Shown: one piece after another, positions 55,016 through 64,000 of the stretch
Layout of the letters: every line of letters begins with the position of its first letter
Position numbering within the stretch: the first letter of the stretch is position 1
Origin: Pseudozobellia sp. WGM2
GTDB lineage: Bacteria; Bacteroidota; Bacteroidia; Flavobacteriales; Flavobacteriaceae
Direction of reading: 5' to 3'
Length of the DNA: 64,000 nt
Assembly: GCF_017810075.1 (NCBI RefSeq)
Contig: NZ_JADNYK010000002.1
Coordinates: 558,001 to 622,000, forward strand
Notes under the pieces: generated by a model
The model's input: only the letters and a program-made list of their open reading frames with translations
Told to the model about the DNA's origin: nothing
Database searches by the model: none
Translations under genes and position numbers: made by a program

Positions 55016-56851
55016 ATGACATTTTTGAAAAGATTCAATTTTTCTGCCCTGGCGGTATTCTTTCTGTTGGTAGCAGTCGTAGCATGTGAACAAGATCCTA
55101 CAACAATAGGGTCAGGTGTTATCGGCAGCTCACCATTTGAAACCGACAAGGCTGTCTTCGATGTTTTTGCCTATAATAAGAACGTCGAGGCCGTTAGTAC
55201 GAATAAACTTCCCATATATCAATTGGGAGATTTTACAGACCCTATTTTTGGAAAAACAAAAGCTTCGATAACCTCTCAGGTACAATTGTCTTCGGTTTCA
55301 CCTTTTGGGTTGTACTCGCAATCGCTGGAAGACAACCCAACAGGTTCTCAAATTCAGGAAAATGAGAAAATCGATTCAGTATATTTATACATTCCTTTTT
55401 TAACCAATCCGGGTGGAGATTCCGACGGAGATGGTTTGGTTGATGAATTGGATGCTTTCCCAGACGATGCTACTGAAGATTCTGATGGCGATGGACTTAG
55501 CGACGCCCAAGAAATAAGTAGGGGAACAGACACCAATAATAGAGATACGGATGGGGATGGTGTCGATGATGGCGAAGATGATGACTTTACGGCAAATCAG
55601 TTCAAGAAAACGTTCGATTTAGACAGTGTTTATATAAATGGGAAACTATATAATAATAACACTCCAGAAACATCCTTTAATTTAAAGGTCGAGCGAAATA
55701 ATTACTATTTGCGTGATTTGGATCCTTCAGCTAACTTTCAGGAAGCCCAAGAATATTATTCAAATCAGGAGTTTTCACCGAACTTTGTAGATAGTTTGCT
55801 TTTCGATGGTGAGACAGTCATAAATCGAACCCAAATAGCATTAAAAGGTAGAGACAATATTAGTACAGAGGACGAAGATGAGTCATTGGAGTTTACTTAT
55901 CTAAACCCTGGTATTCGAGTTCCGTTAGATGCTGATTTTTTTCAGCATAATATTTTAGATATGGAGGGAAGCCCTGAGCTTTCTAACCAAGAGAATTTCA
56001 AGAATTTTTTTAGAGGCATCCACTTATCTTTAGAGTCGATTTCTGATGAGGTATTGCTTTTGCTCGATTTAAAGAATGCCAACATTACCATTTCGTATGG
56101 TTACGATACGGTAGATACGGATGGGGATGTTACCGAACAGGGTGGAAAAAATGAGTTCGTCTTGAATTTATTGACACCTGTTGTAAGTCAAGGTGTGGCA
56201 ACAGGGCAAGTTACAGGTAATGCAGCGAATACAATTAGTAATGATGCTTACCCTAGTGTAATTTCAGGTGATTTAGACGCTGAAGTTAATGCAGAACGGA
56301 TATTTTTAAAAGGCGGGGCCGGTACGTATGCAGAAATTAAACTTTTCGATAGTGAAAATGGTCGAGAGGCTATAGAACAGATTCAATCGAGTAACTGGAT
56401 AGTGAACGAGGCGAATTTGGTTTTTTATGTGGCCCAAGAAAGTGATGTAGAGCAACCGCCAAGTTTATACCTTTTTAATACCGAAACGGGCCTCCCCGTC
56501 TATGGTTCACCAGTTTCTGCAACCGATCAACTTGCAAGAATCTTTGACTATGATGGTAGTTTAGAAAAATCAAGCGATGGTAGTGCGGTAAAATACACTA
56601 TTAAGCTAACCGAGCACATAAACGATTTAATCTTGCGTAATGGTGAAAATGCCACCCTAGGTTTGACAGTTGCATCCAGTTTGTTTCAAACAGGAATTCG
56701 AAGTGCTATGCTTTCTGATAATACCGAGCAAGAGCTTCCGGTAACTAGTTCTTTGAGCCCTTTAGGAACGGTGCTTTATGGTAGTAACATCGCGGATGAA
56801 AATGCCGATAAGAAACTACAGCTAGAGATTTTTTATACCGAGGTAGATTAA
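55016..56851 (+). CDS. DUF4270 lipoprotein with inserted TSP3-like repeats
   Basis: A 611-residue lipoprotein (lipobox VVAC, Cys24) of the Bacteroidota DUF4270 family. Between about 133 and 195 it carries acidic thrombospondin type-3-like calcium-binding repeats (DSDGDGLVDELDAFPDD, DSDGDGLSDAQE, DTDGDGVDDGEDD) inside the DUF4270 sequence. The function of DUF4270 is unknown. It is 5 nt downstream of the GlgA-like gene and 165 nt before glmS. Confidence 0.88.
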   Translation: MTFLKRFNFSALAVFFLLVAVVACEQDPTTIGSGVIGSSPFETDKAVFDVFAYNKNVEAVSTNKLPIYQLGDFTDPIFGKTKASITSQVQLSSVSPFGLYSQSLEDNPTGSQIQENEKIDSVYLYIPFLTNPGGDSDGDGLVDELDAFPDDATEDSDGDGLSDAQEISRGTDTNNRDTDGDGVDDGEDDDFTANQFKKTFDLDSVYINGKLYNNNTPETSFNLKVERNNYYLRDLDPSANFQEAQEYYSNQEFSPNFVDSLLFDGETVINRTQIALKGRDNISTEDEDESLEFTYLNPGIRVPLDADFFQHNILDMEGSPELSNQENFKNFFRGIHLSLESISDEVLLLLDLKNANITISYGYDTVDTDGDVTEQGGKNEFVLNLLTPVVSQGVATGQVTGNAANTISNDAYPSVISGDLDAEVNAERIFLKGGAGTYAEIKLFDSENGREAIEQIQSSNWIVNEANLVFYVAQESDVEQPPSLYLFNTETGLPVYGSPVSATDQLARIFDYDGSLEKSSDGSAVKYTIKLTEHINDLILRNGENATLGLTVASSLFQTGIRSAMLSDNTEQELPVTSSLSPLGTVLYGSNIADENADKKLQLEIFYTEVD

Positions 56852-56967
56852 CCAAAACTATTTCCTCTTCAAATATTTTGACTGATATCTAGGTGTTGGT
56901 CAGCATACTATCCTATTTATATTAGCGTTTAACCTGTTAAAGAACATATATTTTCTCTTTGTTCTTG

Positions 56968-56975
56968 TAAATTTG
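56968..56975 (+). promoter_or_regulatory. Putative -7 box before glmS
   Basis: TAAATTTG, 41 nt before the start. No clear TTG at the right distance. Confidence 0.3.
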
Positions 56976-57016
56976 TTTGAACATTAATTTCATTTTTTAG
57001 CTATAAATATTAGAAT

Positions 57017-58864
57017 ATGTGTGGAATAGTAGGTTATATTGGTCATAGGGAGGCTTATCCCATTATAATAAAGGGGTTAAGAAGATTAGAATACCGTGGC
57101 TATGACAGTGCCGGTATCGCTCTTTACGATGGTAATGAGATTAATCTTTCTAAAACCAAAGGAAAGGTCGAAGACCTTAAGAATAAAGCTGACAATGACA
57201 TTTCTACTAGCGGAACTTTAGGTATGGGGCATACTCGTTGGGCAACGCACGGTGTGCCGAACGATGTCAACTCACACCCGCATTACTCGAACTCAGGTGA
57301 TTTGGTGATTATTCATAATGGTATAATCGAGAATTACGAGTCTATTAAAAAAGAGCTCATAAAAAGGGGATATACTTTTGTATCCGATACCGATACAGAA
57401 GTGTTGGTGAATTTAATAGAGGAGGTAAAAAAGCAAGAAGATGTTAAATTAGGAAAGGCAGTTCAAATTGCCTTGAACGAAGTGGTTGGCGCTTATGCGA
57501 TTGCAGTTTTTGATAAGAAGAAGCCAGATGAAATTGTTGTTGCAAAATTAGGAAGTCCATTGGCAATCGGGGTAGGCGAAAACGAATTCTTTATCGCTTC
57601 CGATGCATCTCCATTCATAGAATACACGAATAATGCAGTTTATTTGGCCGATGAAGAAATGGCCATTATTAGATTGGGGAAAGAAATAAAATTACGCAAG
57701 GTGAAAGATGATGCCATTGCGTACCCGAATATTCTCGAACTTAAGATGAATATTGAACAAATCGAGAAAGGGGGATACGACCATTTTATGCTCAAGGAGA
57801 TTTATGAGCAACCACGAGCTATTTTAGACACTTATCGCGGTAGGTTGCGTGCTAATCAGGGTATTATTAAAATGGCTGGTATAGACGATAACCTAGAAAA
57901 GTTTTTGAATGCTAATCGTATAATTATAGTTGCCTGTGGTACATCTTGGCATGCAGGTTTAGTAGCGGAATATATTTTTGAAGATTTGGTGCGTGTGCCC
58001 GTAGAGGTGGAGTACGCTTCTGAATTCCGGTATAGAAATCCTGTCATTACCGATAAAGATGTGCTCATTGCTATTTCTCAGTCCGGTGAAACTGCCGATA
58101 CTTTGGCCGCTATTAAGTTGGCTAAAGAGAAAGGTGCTTTCGTTTTTGGAGTCTGTAACGTCGTCGGCTCATCAATTGCAAGAGAGACGGATGCGGGAGC
58201 TTATACCCATGCTGGTCCAGAGATAGGGGTGGCATCTACTAAAGCCTTTACTACCCAAATAACTGTACTAACATTAATTGCACTAAAATTAGCTAAGGAG
58301 AAAGGAGAGTTGTCCGAATCGAAATTCCACGAGTTTTTAACGGAGTTGGAGGCTATTCCTTCCAAAGTCGAAAAGGCCTTGGAGTCTAATCCTTTAGTTG
58401 AGATTATTTCCAATGTCTATAAGGACTCTACAAATTGTCTTTATTTAGGTCGGGGATATAATTTCCCCGTAGCCTTAGAGGGAGCTCTTAAATTAAAAGA
58501 AATTAGTTACATACATGCAGAAGGATATCCGGCTGCAGAAATGAAGCATGGGCCTATCGCTTTGATTGATGATCAGATGCCAGTTTTTGTTATAGCTACA
58601 AAAAAAGGGCATTACGAGAAAGTGGTAAGTAATATTCAAGAGATTAAATCTAGAAAAGGTAAAATTATTGCAATTGTTACAGAAGGGGATGAACAGGTTA
58701 CCGAGCTTGCCGACCACGTGATCGAAGTGCCGGAAACCTTTGAAAGTCTTACGCCTTTGCTGACGACCATACCATTACAGTTGTTATCGTACCATATTGC
58801 CGTAATGAGAGGTTGTAATGTAGATCAACCCCGAAACCTAGCAAAATCGGTAACCGTAGAATAA
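57017..58864 (+). CDS. glmS: Glucosamine-6-phosphate synthase
   Basis: Glutamine-hydrolysing transaminase that makes GlcN-6-P from fructose 6-phosphate, the entry to amino-sugar synthesis for peptidoglycan and LPS. The 615-residue protein has the N-terminal Cys2 nucleophile (MCGIVGYIG), RLEYRGYDSAG, HTRWATHG and two C-terminal SIS domains (SQSGETADTLAA, STKAFTTQ). It ends NLAKSVTVE, the canonical C-terminus. pgi at 15.9 kb supplies its substrate. Confidence 0.97.
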   Translation: MCGIVGYIGHREAYPIIIKGLRRLEYRGYDSAGIALYDGNEINLSKTKGKVEDLKNKADNDISTSGTLGMGHTRWATHGVPNDVNSHPHYSNSGDLVIIHNGIIENYESIKKELIKRGYTFVSDTDTEVLVNLIEEVKKQEDVKLGKAVQIALNEVVGAYAIAVFDKKKPDEIVVAKLGSPLAIGVGENEFFIASDASPFIEYTNNAVYLADEEMAIIRLGKEIKLRKVKDDAIAYPNILELKMNIEQIEKGGYDHFMLKEIYEQPRAILDTYRGRLRANQGIIKMAGIDDNLEKFLNANRIIIVACGTSWHAGLVAEYIFEDLVRVPVEVEYASEFRYRNPVITDKDVLIAISQSGETADTLAAIKLAKEKGAFVFGVCNVVGSSIARETDAGAYTHAGPEIGVASTKAFTTQITVLTLIALKLAKEKGELSESKFHEFLTELEAIPSKVEKALESNPLVEIISNVYKDSTNCLYLGRGYNFPVALEGALKLKEISYIHAEGYPAAEMKHGPIALIDDQMPVFVIATKKGHYEKVVSNIQEIKSRKGKIIAIVTEGDEQVTELADHVIEVPETFESLTPLLTTIPLQLLSYHIAVMRGCNVDQPRNLAKSVTVE

Positions 58865-58899
58865 TAATTACAAAATCACAGTTTTAAAGTACAGGAGAT

Positions 58900-58932
58900 G
58901 GAAATCCATGGCTTTTTTTGTTGGTGATTTCC
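58900..58932 (+). repeat. Inverted repeat after glmS
   Basis: GGAAATC / GATTTCC (7 bp perfect) around a T-rich 19-nt loop. It could contribute to a 3' end of glmS, but the T-run is inside the loop. Confidence 0.35.
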
Positions 58933-58964
58933 TAAAAAAAGAAAGGTTTATTTATTAAAAATGT

Positions 58965-58980
58965 ATTATGCATGCATAAT
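58965..58980. promoter_or_regulatory. 16-bp palindrome before the TonB/SGNH pair
   Basis: ATTATGCATGCATAAT is a perfect palindrome 75 nt before the receptor start and followed by a T-run. It could be an operator or the hairpin of a terminator for glmS. It shares TATGCA/TGCATA character with the Zur-like dyad but not its spacing. Confidence 0.4.
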
Positions 58981-59055
58981 TTTTTTCATTTTATGATTTT
59001 CGGTATAAAAAAAAATGTAACTTGCCAATACGAACCTTTTTAACTTAAACTTAAC

Positions 59056-61863
59056 ATGAAGACAGTACTATTTTTGGCATTGCTGTTCGTTGGGGGCTTT
59101 TGTTACTCTCAAACAACGGTGGACGGAAAAGTGGTAGATCAGAACAATGAGCCAATTCCCGGTGCGAATATCATTATCACAGGAAAAACGATAGGAACCA
59201 CCGCCGATTTCGATGGGAATTTTACACTAGAAACTTCTGAAGTCCCCCCTTTTCAGTTAACTATTACAAGTATTGGGTATTCTGAGGTTACCGAAGAGGT
59301 AACTTCAAATAATCAAACACTTACCATTACTCTGGCAGAAGCCCAGACTTTTTTAGATGAAGTGGTCATTTCGGCCTCTCGAACTCCTGAGCGTATTTTT
59401 GAATCTCCGGTAACAGTTGAACGTTTCGGACTTCAAGATATTAAGAATACCGCTTCAGCAGATTTTTATGATGGATTGGAAAACCTAAAGGGTGTAGACG
59501 TAAATACTAATAGTTTGACATTTAAATCAGTCAATACCAGGGGTTTTGCAACATTTGCCAATGCACGATTTATGCAATTGGTCGATGGTATGGATAACTC
59601 AACGCCTGCGCTTAACTTTCCTATAGGAAACTTGGTCGGTATGATCGAAACCGATGTGCAGAGCGTAGAATTGCTCCCCGGGGCATCTTCTGCATTGTAT
59701 GGCGCAAACGCCTTTAACGGAATCCTTTTCATGAGAAGTAAAAACCCCTTCGATCATCAGGGATTAAGCGGTTATGTAAAAAGAGGTATGACCAGCCAAG
59801 AAGCTGCCGGTGATAATCCTTATACCGATTTTGGAATACGGGGAGCTTATAAGTTCAGTGAAAAATTTGCTGGTAAAGTGAATTTCGGTTATCTAAAAGG
59901 AACTGATTGGGCAGCTACTAGTGAGGTAGATAAAACCACTTTAGGTGGTACGCGTGCCGATTTGAACTACGATGGTATCAATGTCTATGGTGATGAGGTT
60001 TCCGCAGATATAAAAAGTGTAGCCGAAACATTGGAAACCACTATTAACCCTGATACGGGCGCACCCTTTTTGCCAGCAGGTGCCAATGCCTTGGTGCCCT
60101 CTGTCGAAGTGAGCCGAACGGGCTACAACGAACGTCACTTGACTAATTACAATGCAGAAAGTGTCAAAGCTGATTGGGGTCTATACTATCGCCCATGGGA
60201 AAATGACCTTGAAGTGTCGTATGTGGGTAAGGTAGGTACCGGGTCTACCATTTACCAAGGTACAAACCGATACAGTATCGCTAATTTCTTTCAAGAACAG
60301 CATAAATTAGAGTTTAGAAATGATAATTTTTTTCTAAGAGGATATATCGTTGCCGATAAGGCCGGTGATTCTTATGACATGGTTTTCACCGGAATTAACA
60401 TCAATAGGGCTTGGAAAGATGATGAGACTTGGTTCGGTGAATATACAGGGGCTTATGTACAGGCTACATTAGGCGGTGCAAGCAACGAACAGGCCCATGC
60501 AGTAGCTAGGGCTCAAGCCGAATCTGGCCGTTTTGAACCGGGCACTCCAGAATTTGAAGCGGCATTTAATAGAAGTGTTAATGATCCTGACCTTTCGACA
60601 GGTTCTCAATTTAGAGACGCCTCAAAGTACTATCACGCCGATGGTAATTATAACTTCAGTCATTTAACCGATTTTGCCGACATTCAGGTGGGTGGTTCAT
60701 ATCGCAGATTTAGTTTGAACTCTTTCGGAACTATATATACAGATTATGATGGTGCTATAGACTATTCCGAATTCGGTATATATACCCAGATTCAAAAAGG
60801 TTTCGACTTTACAGAAGATATGAACTTAAAGTTGACGGGATCTGTTCGTTACGATAAGTCTGAATTTTTCGACGGATTCTTTTCTCCAAGACTTTCTGCG
60901 GGTCTAACCTTAAATAGAGACCATAATATTAGGGCTTCGGTTCAAACCGGATTTAGAAATCCGACTACGCAAGACCTATTTATTGGTCTTGATGCAGGTC
61001 GTGCAATTTTGATAGGTTCTGCTCCTGATAACCTTGATCGTTACTCTCGAGAATTTGAAGTAAGTGGGGCGGCTCAAGCGAATTTTCAACAACCGGCTAC
61101 GATCACTCAGACCGGCAGGGTGGCCTATGAGAATTCTTATACGCTAAGTTCGGTTCAACGACTGGGTGAAACTGGTAATCCCGCAGATTTAGAAATTGCT
61201 AATCCGAGCATAGTTAAGCCAGAACAGGTTACTTCAGTAGAAGTGGGTTACCGCGGAAAGATTGATAAGCTGGTGGTTGACTTTAGTGCTTATTATAACC
61301 AGTATAAAGATTTTATTTCTCAAGAAGTTGTGATAGCTCCATATTACGGATCGGTAGGTGATGGCTCGCTTTCTGTGGCGGCAATCGCCAATGATGACTT
61401 TCAGGCGTACAGTGCCTATACCAACTCTGAAGTTAACATAGGTTCTTATGGTGCTTCCTTGGGTTTAACAGCACAACTTTTTGGAGGCTTTGACTTAAGC
61501 GGAAGTTATACCTTCGCCAAACAAGATTTTGACCAAAAAGCCAATCCAGACTTCATGAGTAACTTCAATACTCCAGAACATAAATTCAAGGCTTCTTTAG
61601 GAAATACTGATCTTTTCAAGAATTTCGGATTTAATCTGGCCTACCGCTTTAGTGATGATTATTTTTGGGAAGCTACGTTTGGTAATGGTGTGGTTCCTGA
61701 ATTTCATGTGCTAGATGCACAGGTCAGTTATAGGGTTCCTGGTATTAAATCCGCCTTTAAGGCCGGAGCGACCAATCTTTTGGGCGATGAGTATTTCACG
61801 GCATTCGGAACCGGTTTTATCGGCTCTATGTACTACGTGTCATGGACAATCAATAACTTATAA
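59056..61863 (+). CDS. TonB-dependent receptor paired with SGNH hydrolase
   Basis: A 935-residue receptor with signal peptide (cleaved after FCYSQ), CarboxypepD_reg-like domain (about 20-100), plug (about 110-225, NTRGFATFANARFMQLVDGMDN) and a long barrel. The C-terminus is NNL. It is followed by an SGNH-hydrolase lipoprotein 7 nt downstream, so they form an operon, which suggests uptake of a product released by the hydrolase, such as a lipid or an acylated glycan. The ligand is not known. Confidence 0.92.
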   Translation: MKTVLFLALLFVGGFCYSQTTVDGKVVDQNNEPIPGANIIITGKTIGTTADFDGNFTLETSEVPPFQLTITSIGYSEVTEEVTSNNQTLTITLAEAQTFLDEVVISASRTPERIFESPVTVERFGLQDIKNTASADFYDGLENLKGVDVNTNSLTFKSVNTRGFATFANARFMQLVDGMDNSTPALNFPIGNLVGMIETDVQSVELLPGASSALYGANAFNGILFMRSKNPFDHQGLSGYVKRGMTSQEAAGDNPYTDFGIRGAYKFSEKFAGKVNFGYLKGTDWAATSEVDKTTLGGTRADLNYDGINVYGDEVSADIKSVAETLETTINPDTGAPFLPAGANALVPSVEVSRTGYNERHLTNYNAESVKADWGLYYRPWENDLEVSYVGKVGTGSTIYQGTNRYSIANFFQEQHKLEFRNDNFFLRGYIVADKAGDSYDMVFTGININRAWKDDETWFGEYTGAYVQATLGGASNEQAHAVARAQAESGRFEPGTPEFEAAFNRSVNDPDLSTGSQFRDASKYYHADGNYNFSHLTDFADIQVGGSYRRFSLNSFGTIYTDYDGAIDYSEFGIYTQIQKGFDFTEDMNLKLTGSVRYDKSEFFDGFFSPRLSAGLTLNRDHNIRASVQTGFRNPTTQDLFIGLDAGRAILIGSAPDNLDRYSREFEVSGAAQANFQQPATITQTGRVAYENSYTLSSVQRLGETGNPADLEIANPSIVKPEQVTSVEVGYRGKIDKLVVDFSAYYNQYKDFISQEVVIAPYYGSVGDGSLSVAAIANDDFQAYSAYTNSEVNIGSYGASLGLTAQLFGGFDLSGSYTFAKQDFDQKANPDFMSNFNTPEHKFKASLGNTDLFKNFGFNLAYRFSDDYFWEATFGNGVVPEFHVLDAQVSYRVPGIKSAFKAGATNLLGDEYFTAFGTGFIGSMYYVSWTINNL

Positions 61864-61870
61864 TATTACG

Positions 61871-63490
61871 ATGATGAAAATTAGATATATAGCCATTTGG
61901 GCCTTTTCTGTGGTCTTTATAGCGTGTAATGATGAAACTGATTTTGAGCGTACTGAAGAGGTGGCGGAAACGGCAGAACTAACTTCGGGGTCGGCTGATT
62001 TTTCAACTTATGTTTCCCTCGGAAATTCCTTAACTGCTGGTTTTACTGATAATGCTCTATTTGTAGCTGGGCAACAAAATTCAATGCCAAATCTTTTGGC
62101 CGCAAAGTTTTCCCTTGTGGGTGGCGGTTCGTTTTCACAACCATTGACGAATGATAATATTGGAGGTCTTTTGGTGGGGGGTACTCCCTTAGAAGGGTTT
62201 AATCCTAGATTGGTGTTCGGAGGTGCCGGACCTGAAGATTTGGAAGATGTCGTAGGACCTATCGAGCCGACTACCGATATTGTTTTGAATAACCCTAGTG
62301 GGCCTTTTAATAATTTAGGAGTTCCCGGGGCCAAAAGTTTTCATTTGCTATTTAATGGATACGGTAATATAGGTAACTTGGAAGCAAAACTCGCTAATCC
62401 ATATTTCGTTCGTATGACCGGAAGTACCCCAAATGCGAGTATTTTGGAATTGGCAATGGCCCAATCACCCACATTCTTTACTCTTTGGGCCGGAAATAAC
62501 GATGTATTAGGCTATGCAACCTCTGGTGGTGATGGTTCAAATCCGATTACAGATCAAGCCCTGTTTAATGAGGCTGTCAATGGATTGGTAGCCACTTTAA
62601 CATCTTCCGGAGCCAAGGGTGTTATGGCCAATATTCCTTACGTAACGACCATACCGCATTTTACAACTGTTACTCATGACCCTATCAATCCAGCGGAAAA
62701 TAATTTTGCCGACTTAGTGCCTACCTTAAATGCCTTTTTTGGTGCATTGAACCAGGTTTATGATTTTTTGGGCCAACCAGAACGTGCCATTACCTTTAAT
62801 GATTCGGTAAATAATGCTGTAGTAATTTTAGATGAGGATTTAGTGAATCTTTCAGAACAGATTACCGGGGTCTTAAATGCCAACCCTGCCTTCCCAGGTT
62901 TCGTACAGCAATTAGGTTTATCTGCCGAGCAAGCGCCCACGGTGGCCACTCTCATGGGTAATGCTTATGGCCAAGCTAGATTGGCCAATGAAAATGACTT
63001 ATTGGTGTTATCTAGTCGAAGGGTAATAGGTGAAGTTGATGAGTTTTCTTTGAATGCTCTTAAAGGTTTTGGGTTCCCCGAAGCAATGGCCGCGCAATTT
63101 TCAACCAATGGTATTACATTACCTCTAGGTGATAAATGGGTATTGACACCAGAAGAACAAGCGGAAATAAAAACGGCTACGGACGGTTTTAATGCAACTA
63201 TATCGGCAGCCGCTTCAAGTGCAGGTTTGGCATTTGTTGATGCCAATGCCTTGATGCAAGATTTGGCCAATGGTGGTGTAACCGATGGCGATTACACTCT
63301 AACCTCTAACTTGGTTATGGGCGGGGCATTTTCATTAGATGGTGTACACCCCACGGCTAGAGGTTATGCTTTGTTGGCCAATGAATTTATGAAAGCGATA
63401 GATGCCACTTACGAATCTAATTTCGAGACTTCGGGCTCTTTGTACGATATAGGTAATTATCCTACAAATTATTCTCCCATGTTGAGATAG
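61871..63490 (+). CDS. SGNH/GDSL-family hydrolase lipoprotein
   Basis: A 539-residue lipoprotein (lipobox VFIAC, Cys19). It is an SGNH hydrolase: block I with Ser53 (SLGNSLTAG), block III WAGNNDVLGYAT and block V D490-G-V-H493 (DGVHPTARG). The enzyme should hydrolyse esters at the cell surface. The size, double that of a minimal SGNH domain, comes from large inserts between blocks. Tandem ATG codons begin the gene; the first is used. It is coupled to the preceding TonB receptor. Confidence 0.93.
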   Translation: MMKIRYIAIWAFSVVFIACNDETDFERTEEVAETAELTSGSADFSTYVSLGNSLTAGFTDNALFVAGQQNSMPNLLAAKFSLVGGGSFSQPLTNDNIGGLLVGGTPLEGFNPRLVFGGAGPEDLEDVVGPIEPTTDIVLNNPSGPFNNLGVPGAKSFHLLFNGYGNIGNLEAKLANPYFVRMTGSTPNASILELAMAQSPTFFTLWAGNNDVLGYATSGGDGSNPITDQALFNEAVNGLVATLTSSGAKGVMANIPYVTTIPHFTTVTHDPINPAENNFADLVPTLNAFFGALNQVYDFLGQPERAITFNDSVNNAVVILDEDLVNLSEQITGVLNANPAFPGFVQQLGLSAEQAPTVATLMGNAYGQARLANENDLLVLSSRRVIGEVDEFSLNALKGFGFPEAMAAQFSTNGITLPLGDKWVLTPEEQAEIKTATDGFNATISAAASSAGLAFVDANALMQDLANGGVTDGDYTLTSNLVMGGAFSLDGVHPTARGYALLANEFMKAIDATYESNFETSGSLYDIGNYPTNYSPMLR

Positions 63491-63510
63491 TTTATTGTTT
63501 GAAAATCAAC

Positions 63511-63543
63511 AAAAAACGGTGCTGTTGTAGAGCGCCGTTTTTT
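63511..63543 (+). terminator. Terminator after the SGNH hydrolase
   Basis: AAAAAACGGTGC / GCGCCGTTTTTT (one G-U pair), loop TGTTGTAGA, with the T-run at the end. Confidence 0.8.
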
Positions 63544-63568
63544 ATGCTTAAAAAAGAGTGCAAAGTAG

Positions 63569-63599
63569 TTTTCAATTAAAGTTGAAAAACCTACCTTTG
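63569..63599 (+). promoter_or_regulatory. Putative atpD promoter with dyad
   Basis: TACCTTTG (63592-63599) matches the -7 consensus. Upstream, TTTTCAA-TTAAAG-TTGAAAA (63569-63588) is a perfect 7-bp dyad lying where -33 would be. A 6-bp hairpin ACAGGT / ACCTGT (63614-63631) lies in the 5' untranslated region. Confidence 0.4.
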
Positions 63600-63673
63600 C
63601 ACCCTGAAAAAACACAGGTGAAAAAACCTGTCTATCAATAGTTAATCAATTGAATTTTTAAACTGATAAGGTA

Positions 63674-64000
63674 ATGTCAAAAGTTACAGGTAAAGTTTCG
63701 CAGATCATTGGGCCGGTGGTTGATGTTGAATTTCAATCCGGAGATATTCTTCCAAAAATCTACGATTCACTAGAAATCACTAGCAAAGGTGGTTCTAAGT
63801 TGGTGCTGGAAGTGCAATCACATATTGGTGAGAATACCGTTAGAACCATATCAATGGATTCTACAGATGGTCTAAGCCGTGGAACTGATGTGCTGGCGAC
63901 GGGTAGTGCTATTCAGATGCCTATCGGAGATGACGTTTACGGTCGTCTTTTTAATGTTATCGGTGATGCTATCGATGGTTTGGGTAACTTGCCAAAATCT
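63674..64000 (+). CDS. atpD: ATP synthase F1 subunit beta, partial (3' end cut)
   Basis: The first 109 codons of the catalytic beta subunit of F-type ATP synthase, beginning MSKVTGKVSQIIGPVVDVEF and containing the beta-barrel domain. It is cut by the window edge before the Walker A motif. It lies after a terminator and a promoter, in a position for an atpD-atpC transcript. Confidence 0.97.
   Translation, partial: MSKVTGKVSQIIGPVVDVEFQSGDILPKIYDSLEITSKGGSKLVLEVQSHIGENTVRTISMDSTDGLSRGTDVLATGSAIQMPIGDDVYGRLFNVIGDAIDGLGNLPKS

Noticed and set aside
1-64000. tRNA, rRNA, CRISPR arrays, prophage, transposases and integrases
   Set aside because: Looked for in intergenic gaps and protein products; none with supporting evidence was seen. 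Short dyads are regulatory-type, not array repeats.

Overview
The window is chromosomal DNA of a member of the Bacteroidota, almost certainly a (marine) Flavobacteriaceae of the Zobellia/Maribacter/Arenibacter kind. The evidence is the protein complement: several TonB receptors with N-terminal CarboxypepD_reg-like domains, families typical of Bacteroidota (DUF4270, DUF4625, DUF5689), single-chain GlyRS and eukaryote-like IleRS. Genes lack Shine-Dalgarno sites, and many intergenic regions carry the Bacteroidota promoter signature (TTG, about 16-23 nt, TAnnTTTG). The genus is inference. I see no tRNA, rRNA, CRISPR array, phage or insertion sequence.

Layout. 0-8.7 kb: LEA-like lipoprotein, then ileS, a DksA/TraR-like gene, a secreted protein and lspA, convergent with 5-formyl-THF cyclo-ligase, then uvrC. 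8.7-17.5 kb: patatin/beta-barrel protein, 4-hydroxyphenylpyruvate dioxygenase behind an attenuator-like leader, a strong small-RNA candidate, then DUF3108, tryptophan 2,3-dioxygenase, an M23 peptidase and pgi. 17.6-26.8 kb: a TonB receptor, a membrane protein, a DUF1080 protein, then a secreted endonuclease/phosphatase-fold enzyme divergent from a TonB receptor and a DUF5689/lamin-tail lipoprotein (possible nucleic-acid or organophosphate scavenging). 26.8-30 kb: a multi-PAS histidine kinase and two stand-alone receiver proteins. 30-36.4 kb: ankyrin protein, omega-amidase-like hydrolase, Ig-like lipoprotein, ComF-like protein, coiled-coil protein, glyS.

36.4-44.8 kb is the most distinctive region. 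A Fur/Zur-type repressor is divergent from a MerC-domain membrane protein across a perfect dyad that overlaps both promoters. Next come a small His/Cys protein, a ZnuD-like TonB receptor with a two-hairpin leader, three DUF4625 lipoproteins (one His-rich and internally duplicated), and a convergent second TonB receptor. I read this as a repressor-controlled zinc (or related metal) acquisition locus.

44.8-64 kb: xth, aldo/keto reductase, a 32-residue membrane micro-ORF, radA, an orphan PL8 polysaccharide lyase, a degenerate esterase-fold protein, a YbhN-like flippase, panD and panC, divergent from a catalytically stripped glycogen-synthase-like protein, a DUF4270 lipoprotein and glmS. Then come a TonB receptor/SGNH-hydrolase pair and the first 109 codons of atpD.

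The best leads for undescribed biology are the three-hairpin RNA with its own promoter at 12.46-12.60 kb, the leader-ORF attenuator before hppD, the metal locus with its operator and RNA leader, and the swapped GXHH signature in IleRS.
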